Below are positions 36,791-44,086 of a DNA stretch of 64,000 nucleotides, piece by piece. The stretch covers positions 1,240,001 to 1,304,000 of the forward strand of contig CANKZR010000001.1 of assembly GCA_947488625.1 (NCBI GenBank), in the 5' to 3' direction. A program made the translations under genes and the position numbers. This DNA comes from an uncultured Sphingomonadaceae bacterium. GTDB taxonomy: Bacteria > Pseudomonadota > Alphaproteobacteria > Sphingomonadales > Sphingomonadaceae. The notes beneath the pieces are model-generated. The model searched no databases. It worked only from the letters and a program-made list of their open reading frames with translations, and was not told the origin of the DNA. Positions within the stretch are counted from its first letter, which is position 1, and each line of letters starts with the position of its first letter.

Positions 36791-37129
36791 TCAGCTGCGG
36801 CGACGAAGCGCAGGGTTGGGCTGCATTTCCGAAATCATCGTCTCGAACACGTCGAAGCGGATGATCCGCTCGAACTGGAAACCCGCCCTGTCGTCCGTGG
36901 TCCAGATGCAATAGGCCTCGATCCGGCCAACCGAAGGCAGGCGAATTATCATGCGATCGCCCCTGCCAATGGCCTCCAGCTTTCCCACCATGAAACCATG
37001 GGCGGAAATGTTGGAGATTTGCAGGGTCATATCACCGTGCTGGAGATGCTCGGCGATTACCGAATAGTCGACCGGATGCCGCGTGGAACGCCGCATATCG
37101 GTGACGGATAACTGTGCCCCGCCTGCCAT
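36791..37129 (-). CDS. PilZ domain c-di-GMP-binding protein
   Basis: A 112-residue, single-domain PilZ protein. Both binding motifs are visible: the R-x-x-x-R element (R-R-S-T-R-H-P-V at about residues 13-20) and D/N-x-S-x-x-G (N-I-S-A-H-G-F-M-V at about 39-47). It probably acts as a c-di-GMP receptor for motility, surface or cell-cycle behaviour. The start lies right after a large dyad that contains its ribosome site. An ATG 11 codons later (at the RRSTR motif) is an alternative. Confidence 0.88.
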   Translation of the reverse strand: MAGGAQLSVTDMRRSTRHPVDYSVIAEHLQHGDMTLQISNISAHGFMVGKLEAIGRGDRMIIRLPSVGRIEAYCIWTTDDRAGFQFERIIRFDVFETMISEMQPNPALRRRS

Positions 37130-37131
37130 GA

Positions 37132-37179
37132 CCTGTCATTTCCTTTCGAGTGATGTGACCCGAAACCGGTAATGACAGG
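37132..37179 (-). promoter_or_regulatory. Large dyad covering the PilZ gene ribosome site
   Basis: CCTGTCATT and AATGACAGG (9 bp perfect) enclose a second pair TTTCG/CGAAA. On the minus strand the AAAGGA ribosome site of the PilZ gene overlaps the inner arm, two bases from the ATG at the outer edge. The stem would hide the ribosome site; it may also end tyrS transcripts. Confidence 0.45.
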
Positions 37180-37201
37180 AAATGGTGGACTTTTGGTAAA
37201 G

Positions 37202-38434
37202 TTAGGTCCGTTTCAGAATAGCATGACGCTTCTTGCCCAGGCGCAATTGAGCCTCGTCACCTTCATCTAGTTCGATGAGATAGCCCGGGTCGGAGATGAC
37301 CGCGTCCTCCAGCCTGACCGCGCCTTCTGCCACCTTGCGCTTGGCCTCGCCGTTCGATTTGGTGAAGCCCAGTTCGGTCAGCGCCGCACCCACGCGAATG
37401 CCTTCTGCAGGTATGGCCAGGGTGGGCAGGTCCTCACCCTTTCCACCACCGGCAAAAGTCTGCTCAGCCGTGGCGCGCGCGGACATTGCCGCGTCCTCTC
37501 CGCGCACCAGCTTCGTCACCTCGTCGGCAAGTACGATCTTCGCCTCGTTGATTTCGCTGCCTTCCAGCGCTTCCAGACGCGCGATCTTGTCCATCGGCAG
37601 GTCGGTAAACAGCTTGAGGAAGCGGCCTACGTCGCGATCGTCGGTGTTCCGCCAGAATTGCCAGAAATCGTAAGTGGGCAACTGCTCCTCGTTCAGCCAG
37701 ACGGCACCTGCCGCGGTCTTGCCCATCTTGCCGCCGTCGGCCGTGGTCAGCAGCGGCGTGGTGAGGCCGTAAAGTTCGACACCGTCCATGCGCCGGCCCA
37801 GTTCGATACCGTTGACGATATTGCCCCACTGGTCGCTGCCACCCATTTGCAGCCGTGCGCCCATTGCCTGCGCAAGGTGCCGGAAGTCGTAGCCCTGCAG
37901 AATCATGTAATTGAATTCGAGGAACGTCATCGGCTGTTCGCGATCGAGGCGCAGCTTCACCGAGTCGAACGATAGCATCCGGTTGATCGTGAAATGCGTG
38001 CCGACCTTGCGCAGCATCTCGATATAACCGATCCCGCCAAGCCAGTCGAAATTGTCCACCATCACCGCGTCGGTTGGACCATCGCCGAAAGTCAGCATCC
38101 GTTCGAACACCTTGCGGATCGAAGCGATGTTGTGTCCGATCTCATCTTCCGACAGCATCTTGCGGCTCTCGTCGCGGCCGGTCGGGTCGCCGATGCGCGT
38201 GGTCGCCCCGCCCATGAGCACGATGGGCTTGTGGCCCGTCTGCTGCATCCGGCGCAACATCATGATTTGCACCAGAGATCCTACGTGCAGGGAAGGGGCC
38301 GTTGCATCGAACCCGATGTATCCCGGAACGGTCTGTCGCACGGCGAGGGCATCCAGTCCCTCTGCGTCGGTCAACTGGTGGACATAGCCGCGCTCATTGA
38401 GCAGTTGCAAAAGTTCGGAATCGTAAGTCGTCAT
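37202..38434 (-). CDS. tyrS: Tyrosyl-tRNA synthetase
   Basis: Class I synthetase charging tRNA-Tyr. The 410 residues show the HIGH-equivalent S-L-H-V-G-S-L, the tyrosine-binding G-S-D-Q-W-G-N-I-V-N-G, a KMSKS-equivalent G-G-K-M-G-K-T, and a C-terminal S4 RNA-binding domain (about residues 340-410). Start: the ATG before T-T-Y-D-S-E-L-L, as in homologues; an upstream extension of 29 codons was excluded. It lies upstream of the PilZ gene on the same strand. Confidence 0.96.
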   Translation of the reverse strand: MTTYDSELLQLLNERGYVHQLTDAEGLDALAVRQTVPGYIGFDATAPSLHVGSLVQIMMLRRMQQTGHKPIVLMGGATTRIGDPTGRDESRKMLSEDEIGHNIASIRKVFERMLTFGDGPTDAVMVDNFDWLGGIGYIEMLRKVGTHFTINRMLSFDSVKLRLDREQPMTFLEFNYMILQGYDFRHLAQAMGARLQMGGSDQWGNIVNGIELGRRMDGVELYGLTTPLLTTADGGKMGKTAAGAVWLNEEQLPTYDFWQFWRNTDDRDVGRFLKLFTDLPMDKIARLEALEGSEINEAKIVLADEVTKLVRGEDAAMSARATAEQTFAGGGKGEDLPTLAIPAEGIRVGAALTELGFTKSNGEAKRKVAEGAVRLEDAVISDPGYLIELDEGDEAQLRLGKKRHAILKRT

Positions 38435-38494
38435 ATCGGGGGATTTGGCTACTTGATAATTGGAATTGGGGGCGCGTAGCACGGGGACACTTGC

Positions 38495-39040
38495 TTGCAA
38501 ACGCACGATCTGGTCGCACATGCAACCACACCGCCACTCGCCGTTCGAAGGGTCGAAGCGCGAGTACTTTCATTGACCGACAACTGGGTCCGCGTTCGCT
38601 GGCGGATCGACGGACCGAGCAAGCTCGTTCTGCCGCCTTTCGCCGGACGGGGCAGGTCGGACAATCTCTGGGAAAGCACCTGTTTCGAACTGTTCATGAT
38701 GGAGAAGGACGGCACCAATTCCTATTCGGAATTCAATCTCTCTCCATCGGAACGCTGGGCAGCTTACGATTTCACCGATTACCGTGAGGGGATGAGCGAA
38801 CGGCATTTCTCCCGCGAACCGGACTGCGCCATGCGCATGGGTACGGCCATCGCCATCTTCGACGCTGCATTGCCACGCGCGCAGATGCCGGAACCGCCTG
38901 CCGCCATCGGCCTTGCCGCCGTGATAGAGGAAGAAGGCGGGGTGAAAAGCTATTGGGCTATCTCGCATCACAAGGATAAGCCCGATTTTCACGATCCTGC
39001 TTGCTTCGAAGGATGTATTGCGCGAACCCGCGCTGCATGA
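38495..39040 (+). CDS. DOMON-like domain protein
   Basis: A 181-residue protein with the DOMON-like pattern: R-V-R-W-R-I-D-G-P, L-W-E-S-T-C-F-E-L-F-M, and Y-S-E-F-N-L-S-P-S-E-R-W-A-A-Y-D-F. DOMON folds bind haem or sugars. Start: TTG, with GGGGA eight bases upstream, and no ATG in a reasonable position. Its TGA overlaps the ATG of the NamZ-like gene, so the two are coupled. This pairing suggests a role in cell-wall or sugar handling (inference). Confidence 0.75.
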   Translation: MQTHDLVAHATTPPLAVRRVEARVLSLTDNWVRVRWRIDGPSKLVLPPFAGRGRSDNLWESTCFELFMMEKDGTNSYSEFNLSPSERWAAYDFTDYREGMSERHFSREPDCAMRMGTAIAIFDAALPRAQMPEPPAAIGLAAVIEEEGGVKSYWAISHHKDKPDFHDPACFEGCIARTRAA

Positions 39041-40242
39041 AATTCGGAATCGACCGGCTGCTTGCCGAAGCTGAACTGAGAAAACCGCTGGACGGCAAGC
39101 GCGTGTCGCTTGTCGCCCACCCTGCATCCGTAACCGCCGACCTGACCCACAGCCTCGATGCGCTGATCGGCGCCGGGGTGAACGTCACCAGCGCGTTCGG
39201 CCCGCAACACGGGCTGAAAGGCGACAAGCAGGACAACATGGTGGAGACGCAGGACGAGGTGGACGCCACCTACGGTATTCCCGTCTACAGCCTCTATGGC
39301 GAAGTGCGCCGACCGACGCCTGCCATGATGGACAGTGCGGACGTCTTCCTGTTCGACCTGCAGGATCTGGGTTGCCGCATCTATACCTTCGTCACCACGC
39401 TGCTGTACTTGTTGGAAGAGGCGCAAAAGCATGGGAAATCGGTATGGGTGCTGGACAGGCCGAACCCGGCAGGGCGACCGGTCGAGGGCACGCGGCTGAT
39501 CCCCGGGCATGAAAGTTTCGTGGGCGCAGGCCCCATGCCCATGCGCCACGGGCTGACACTGGGAGAGATGGGGCACTGGTTCATCCGCCACTACGGCCTG
39601 AACGTGGATTACCGCGTCATCACCATGCACCACTGGCTGCCGGAAGCCGGGCCGGGCTTCGGCTGGCCGGAAAAACGGATCTGGATCAACCCCAGCCCCA
39701 ACGCCGCCAGCCTGAACATGGCCCGTGCCTATGCGGGAACCGTGATGATCGAAGGCGCGACGCTGAGCGAGGGCAGGGGCACCACGCGCCCGCTGGAAGT
39801 GCTGTTCGGTGCACCGGACGTGGACGCCAAGGCCGTTTTGGCCGAGATGCAGCGCCTTGCGCCCGACTGGCTGACCGGCTGCGCCTTGCGCGATTGCTGG
39901 TTCGAACCGACCTTCCACAAGCACGTGGGCCAACTGTGTAATGCCTTGATGATCCATGCAGAGGGTAGCTTCTACGACCACTCCGCATTCAAGCCATGGC
40001 GTTTGCAGGCACTCGCGTTCAAGGCGGTCCGCAACGTCTATCCCGATTACCCGATCTGGCGCGGTACGGATTTCAAGTACGAGTACACGAATGACGTGCT
40101 TGCCATCGATGTGATCAACGGCGGGCCTGCCTTGCGTGAATGGGTGGACGATGAGGGGGCAGCGCCGGGAGATCTCGATCGGATAGCCGCGCCGGACGAA
40201 GCGAGTTGGCGCGAGGAAGTTGCCGATCTCCTGCTTTACTGA
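39037..40242 (+). CDS. Exo-beta-N-acetylmuramidase NamZ-like (DUF1343/YbbC)
   Basis: A 401-residue protein of the DUF1343 (YbbC/NamZ) family; the characterised member releases N-acetylmuramic acid from the non-reducing end of peptidoglycan fragments. Conserved blocks seen: L-V-A-H-P-A-S-V, F-G-P-Q-H-G-L-K-G-D, Y-S-L-Y-G-E-V-R-R-P-T, F-D-L-Q-D-L-G-C-R-I-Y-T-F, L-D-R-P-N-P, and E-G-R-G-T-T-R-P. No signal peptide is seen at the ATG overlapping the previous stop, so the enzyme is probably cytoplasmic and works on recycled muropeptides. Its end overlaps the convergent hypothetical gene by 7 bases. Confidence 0.88.
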   Translation: MKFGIDRLLAEAELRKPLDGKRVSLVAHPASVTADLTHSLDALIGAGVNVTSAFGPQHGLKGDKQDNMVETQDEVDATYGIPVYSLYGEVRRPTPAMMDSADVFLFDLQDLGCRIYTFVTTLLYLLEEAQKHGKSVWVLDRPNPAGRPVEGTRLIPGHESFVGAGPMPMRHGLTLGEMGHWFIRHYGLNVDYRVITMHHWLPEAGPGFGWPEKRIWINPSPNAASLNMARAYAGTVMIEGATLSEGRGTTRPLEVLFGAPDVDAKAVLAEMQRLAPDWLTGCALRDCWFEPTFHKHVGQLCNALMIHAEGSFYDHSAFKPWRLQALAFKAVRNVYPDYPIWRGTDFKYEYTNDVLAIDVINGGPALREWVDDEGAAPGDLDRIAAPDEASWREEVADLLLY

Positions 40243-40589
40243 GCAGGGATGAAGGAAACGACCTGATTCTCGTTATGCCGGGGTGGGCGCACCAAGCTGC
40301 CGTCCGTCATTACCAGCAAGCTGCACCCGTCCACTTCGTACCCGACGGCGTGCATTGGCTTCAACGTATCGGGCCGCGCAGGATCGCGATGGATTTGCGC
40401 TTCGCCCTCGGCACCTTGCACCAGGCGCGGGTCATCGTCGCAGGCATGATTTTCATCGGGGTCGAAAACCGGCGTTTCGGGGGCATCCAGATCGACACCG
40501 GTCGGCACTTGCGACTGGGATTGGATATCGTGACTCGTCACCTGCGTTGTGCCGGTGAGGAGTATCGTGGCAAAAGCTGTTTTCAACAT
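40236..40589 (-). CDS. Small exported protein, function unknown
   Basis: A 117-residue protein with an N-terminal hydrophobic segment and a likely signal-peptide end near V-T-S-H-D (about residue 20). The mature region is acidic at first, then contains V-D-G-C-S-L-L-V-M-T-D-G with a likely structural Cys. An ATG 14 codons earlier would add a charged, non-signal stretch. No family recognised; two cysteines could form a disulphide. Confidence 0.5.
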   Translation of the reverse strand: MLKTAFATILLTGTTQVTSHDIQSQSQVPTGVDLDAPETPVFDPDENHACDDDPRLVQGAEGEAQIHRDPARPDTLKPMHAVGYEVDGCSLLVMTDGSLVRPPRHNENQVVSFIPAQ

Positions 40590-40671
40590 GGCTGACCTCG
40601 TGTTCCGACGAGAGTTTACCATAATCGGCAACAGCTTTCAAAGCAGGCCAAAGCTACCGGCGGGCGAGCGG

Positions 40672-41853
40672 TCAGCCTTGCTTGCGGCTGAGTGCGCGCA
40701 TCGCGTCCTCCAGCCCATCCAGCGTAAGGGGATACATGCGGTCGTCCATGATTTGCCGGATCATCTGGGTCGATTGCGAATATTCCCAAGCCCGTTCCGG
40801 CTTGGGGTTGAGCCATGCCACAGCCGGGTAGGTATCAACCACCCGCTTCAGCCACACTTCGCCCGGCTCCTCGTTCATGTGCTCCACGCTGCCGCCTTCC
40901 CAGGCAATTTCGTAAGGACTCATGGCGGCATCGCCGACGAAGACGATCTTGTAGTCGTGGCCGAACTTGTGGAGCAGGTCCCAGGTGGGGATACGTTCGT
41001 TCCAGCGGCGCGAATTATCCTTCCACACGCTCTCGTAAAGGCAGTTGTGGAAGTAGTAGAACTCCATGTTCTTGAACTCGCTGGTGGCCGCGCTGAACAG
41101 CTCTTCAGTCACCTTCACATGGTCATCCATCGACCCACCGACATCCAGAAACAATAGCAGCTTTACCGCATTGTGACGTTCTGGACGCATGCGGATATCA
41201 AGCCAGCCCTGCTTGGCCGTGCCCCGGATTGTTGCGTCCAGATCAAGCTCGTCCGCAGCACCTTCCCGCGCGAAACGGCGCAGTCGGCGCAGCGCCACCT
41301 TGATGTTGCGAGTGCCCAGATCAAGAGAGCTGTCGAGATTGGCAAATTCACGCTTTTCCCAGACCTTGATCGCACGGCGGTTTCGGCTTTTCCCGCCCAT
41401 GCGCACACCCGCCGGATTATATCCCGAATGGCCGAAGGGGCTGGTGCCGCCGGTGCCGATCCATTTGTTGCCGCCTTCGTGCCGACCCTCCTGTTCTTCG
41501 AGGCGCTTTTTCAGCGTCTCCATGATCTCGTCCCAGTCGCCCAGTTCCTCGATCGCGGCCCGCTCCTCCTCGGTCAGGAATTTTTCCGTGACGGCGCGCA
41601 GCCATTCCTCGGGGATCGTGGCCTGCTCCTCGCCCGGTTCGGAGAAGACGCCGTTGAACACCTTCTGAAACACCTGGTCGAACCGGTCCAGCAGGCCTTC
41701 GTCCTTCACGTACGTCGCACGCGCGAGATAGTAGAAGTCCTCCGGCCGCCGCTCGATAACGTCGCTGTCCAGAGCTTCCAGCAGGGTGAGGTGCTCTTTC
41801 AGGCTCGCACGAATACCCGCGCTGCGAAGTTCTTCGAAGAAGTTGAGAAGCAC
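40672..41853 (-). CDS. CoxE-like von Willebrand A domain protein
   Basis: A 393-residue protein of the MoxR-associated VWA type. The N-terminal helical part (F-F-E-E-L-R-S-A-G-I onward) is typical of CoxE-like proteins. The C-terminal VWA domain has D-V-G-G-S-M-D-D-H as metal site (D237, S241), a slight deviation from D-x-S-x-S that recurs in this family. A Gly-rich stretch (G-G-N-K-W-I-G-T-G-G) lies between the two. Start: GTG immediately before the conserved L-L-N-F-F segment; an upstream ATG lies inside moxR and gives a non-conserved leader. With MoxR it probably acts as a metal- or cofactor-insertion or protein-remodelling chaperone. Confidence 0.85.
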   Translation of the reverse strand: MLLNFFEELRSAGIRASLKEHLTLLEALDSDVIERRPEDFYYLARATYVKDEGLLDRFDQVFQKVFNGVFSEPGEEQATIPEEWLRAVTEKFLTEEERAAIEELGDWDEIMETLKKRLEEQEGRHEGGNKWIGTGGTSPFGHSGYNPAGVRMGGKSRNRRAIKVWEKREFANLDSSLDLGTRNIKVALRRLRRFAREGAADELDLDATIRGTAKQGWLDIRMRPERHNAVKLLLFLDVGGSMDDHVKVTEELFSAATSEFKNMEFYYFHNCLYESVWKDNSRRWNERIPTWDLLHKFGHDYKIVFVGDAAMSPYEIAWEGGSVEHMNEEPGEVWLKRVVDTYPAVAWLNPKPERAWEYSQSTQMIRQIMDDRMYPLTLDGLEDAMRALSRKQG

Positions 41854-41866
41854 CTTTGCGAACCGC

Positions 41867-42718
41867 TCAACGGTTCTCGCGCCGGGCCATGAAGGCAAGG
41901 CGTTCCAGCAACATCACATCCTGTTCGTTTTTCAACAGCGCGCCATGCAGCGGCGGGATAGCCTTGGTGGGATCGCGGTCTTGCAGCACGTCGAGCGGCA
42001 TGTCCTCCACCAACAGCAGTTTCAGCCAGTCCAGCAATTCGGAGGTCGAGGGCTTTTTCTTCAGGCCCGGCACTTCGCGCACCTTGTAGAAAATTTCGAG
42101 CGCCTCGCTCACCAGGCGCTTCTGGATATCGGGAAAATGGACCTCGATAATCTCGCGCATCGTCTCCCCGTCGGGGAATTTGATGTAGTGGAAGAAACAG
42201 CGTCGCAGGAATGCGTCGGGCAATTCCTTCTCGTTGTTCGAGGTTATGACCACGATGGGCCGCTCCTTCGCCGCGACGCGCTCCCCCGTCTCGTAAACGT
42301 CGAACTCCATCCTATCGAGTTCCTGCAACAGGTCATTTGGAAACTCGATGTCGGCCTTGTCGATCTCGTCGATCAGGAGGACGGGCAATTCGGGGCTGGT
42401 AAATGCCTCCCACAGCTTGCCCTTGCGGATGTAGTTGGAAATGTCGTGGACACGCTCGTCACCCAGCTGCCCATCGCGCAGGCGGGCAACGGCATCGTAT
42501 TCGTACAGGCCCTGCTGCGCCTTGGTTGTGCTTTTCACGCCCCACTCGATCAGCGGCGCGTCGATCGCCTTGGCGATTTCATGCGCCAGAACCGTCTTGC
42601 CGGTTCCCGGTTCGCCCTTCACCAGCAGTGGGCGCCGCAGTGTGACCGCAGCGTTGACCGCGACTTTCAGATCATCGGTTGCGACGTAATTTTCGGTGCC
42701 GGAAAAGCGTTGTGTCAT
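41867..42718 (-). CDS. MoxR-type AAA+ ATPase
   Basis: A 283-residue AAA+ protein. Walker A G-E-P-G-T-G-K-T at residues 35-42 and Walker B V-L-L-I-D-E-I-D at 113-120 are intact, with a further R-R-C-F-F-H-Y arginine-finger-like region. MoxR ATPases work with VWA proteins to activate or assemble metalloenzymes and other complexes, and here the VWA gene follows by 13 bases. Start: the ATG before T-Q-R-F-S-G-T-E, matching homologues; 42 upstream codons are spurious. The client enzyme is not evident nearby. Confidence 0.9.
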   Translation of the reverse strand: MTQRFSGTENYVATDDLKVAVNAAVTLRRPLLVKGEPGTGKTVLAHEIAKAIDAPLIEWGVKSTTKAQQGLYEYDAVARLRDGQLGDERVHDISNYIRKGKLWEAFTSPELPVLLIDEIDKADIEFPNDLLQELDRMEFDVYETGERVAAKERPIVVITSNNEKELPDAFLRRCFFHYIKFPDGETMREIIEVHFPDIQKRLVSEALEIFYKVREVPGLKKKPSTSELLDWLKLLLVEDMPLDVLQDRDPTKAIPPLHGALLKNEQDVMLLERLAFMARRENR

Positions 42719-42782
42719 TGTCTCGCCTGATTTGCCTGTTTGCGTGTGGGTAGATACCGCAGCGCAACATGGCAAGACGCAG

Positions 42783-44066
42783 CTAGTCTTGGCTGGCGAG
42801 GGAAATGGCACGCATGGCCAGCAGTTCGAAGGTGCTTTGCTCAACCGCGGCCTCGCTGTTGTTCCAGCTCATGCTTACGGCCACCCATTCGCCTGCTGAA
42901 TCGCGCAGCAACCAGCTAAGGTTGAGGACGCCCGGTTCAGAGCCACCCTTGTATCCAACGTAGTCCCAGCCTTCGCGCATACCGACCGACAGGGAAGGGT
43001 TCACGGCCATGATATCGAGGGCGGTCTCGTCTTCCAACGCCGTCATTCGTTTCAGCAGGTTGGCAATATCGGTGGCCGAAGCGAGCCATTCGACGTCGAT
43101 GGCCACGGGGCCACCGGTGAAGGCGGCCTGTATGTCTCCTTCGTTACGATCGATCTCGGCAAGTTCCTGAAGCACCGCCAGGCGTTCTGCCGTACCGGCG
43201 GCTGCATATTGGCCGAGATTCTCGATATCGCCGGACTTCAGCACGAACAGTTCGCGCGTGGTCAGGAAAGGGAACATGCCCTCCGGATCGGCATGGCCGG
43301 CAGCAACAACCTCTGCTTCCACCGCATCGCGGCCAAGCTCTGCGATCAACTGGTCGGTCGCCGTGTTGTCGCTGATGGAGATCATCAGTGTCGCTAGCGT
43401 GTGCAGCGTGATCGGGGCGCCTTGTGGCCAATCCTGCAACTGGCCACTAGGGTAGCTGCGCTGCGACAGGGTGACGACGTCATCCCAGTTTCTCTCTCCA
43501 GCCGCGATCGAATGGGCGAGGGCGGAGAGCACATACAACTTGAAGGTAGAACCGATCGCGAATTGCTTATCGGCATTGCGCGAAAGAAGCGGGTCGCCAC
43601 TGTCCAGTCGCGACACCAACACGCCGGTATCTCCAGGCAGCGCCTGTATGTCGCCGAGTAACTGTTCGACGTTATCGCCAATGGGGCGCACATCGTTCAG
43701 CACGAAGCCGGTCACTTCAAAAGGCTCCGCCGTATCGAGCGTGAAAGACCCGCTTGCCAGGCCACGTGCGAACCGGATCGTGATGGTGGCGCCATTGGCT
43801 GACACGGGATCGAGCGTTTCCACGCCGACAAGTGCGCCGAACTGAGCTTCCACCTGGTCCTTGATGCCCTGGAATCGCATTTCGGAAACGGCATTCACGA
43901 AGACGTCGGCAAACACTTCGTCATAGGTGGCATTGCCGCGCATGGCTGCGACAATGTCTTCCCCGCGCTGCTCCAGTTGCGCGCTTTCCTGCGCGTTCTG
44001 CGCGAATGCGGGGGCTGAGACTGATGCCGCAAAGGCGGCAAGCGAAGCAAGGAAAGCGCGTTTCAT
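42783..44066 (-). CDS. Class A beta-lactamase-fold serine hydrolase
   Basis: A 427-residue exported protein; signal peptide cleavage after A-F-A (about residue 22). The N-terminal domain (about 30-140) resembles the small alpha/beta domain that precedes the hydrolase in related proteins. The C-terminal domain has the penicilloyl-serine transferase motifs S-T-F-K (S173, K176), S-D-N (232-234) and K-G-G (373-375). The glutamate of a typical omega loop (E166 of class A lactamases) is not apparent, so the protein may be a peptidase or esterase rather than a lactamase. Adjacent to parE; no regulator nearby. Confidence 0.85.
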   Translation of the reverse strand: MKRAFLASLAAFAASVSAPAFAQNAQESAQLEQRGEDIVAAMRGNATYDEVFADVFVNAVSEMRFQGIKDQVEAQFGALVGVETLDPVSANGATITIRFARGLASGSFTLDTAEPFEVTGFVLNDVRPIGDNVEQLLGDIQALPGDTGVLVSRLDSGDPLLSRNADKQFAIGSTFKLYVLSALAHSIAAGERNWDDVVTLSQRSYPSGQLQDWPQGAPITLHTLATLMISISDNTATDQLIAELGRDAVEAEVVAAGHADPEGMFPFLTTRELFVLKSGDIENLGQYAAAGTAERLAVLQELAEIDRNEGDIQAAFTGGPVAIDVEWLASATDIANLLKRMTALEDETALDIMAVNPSLSVGMREGWDYVGYKGGSEPGVLNLSWLLRDSAGEWVAVSMSWNNSEAAVEQSTFELLAMRAISLASQD

Positions 44067-44086
44067 CCCGGCACTCTGGCGTAGAA

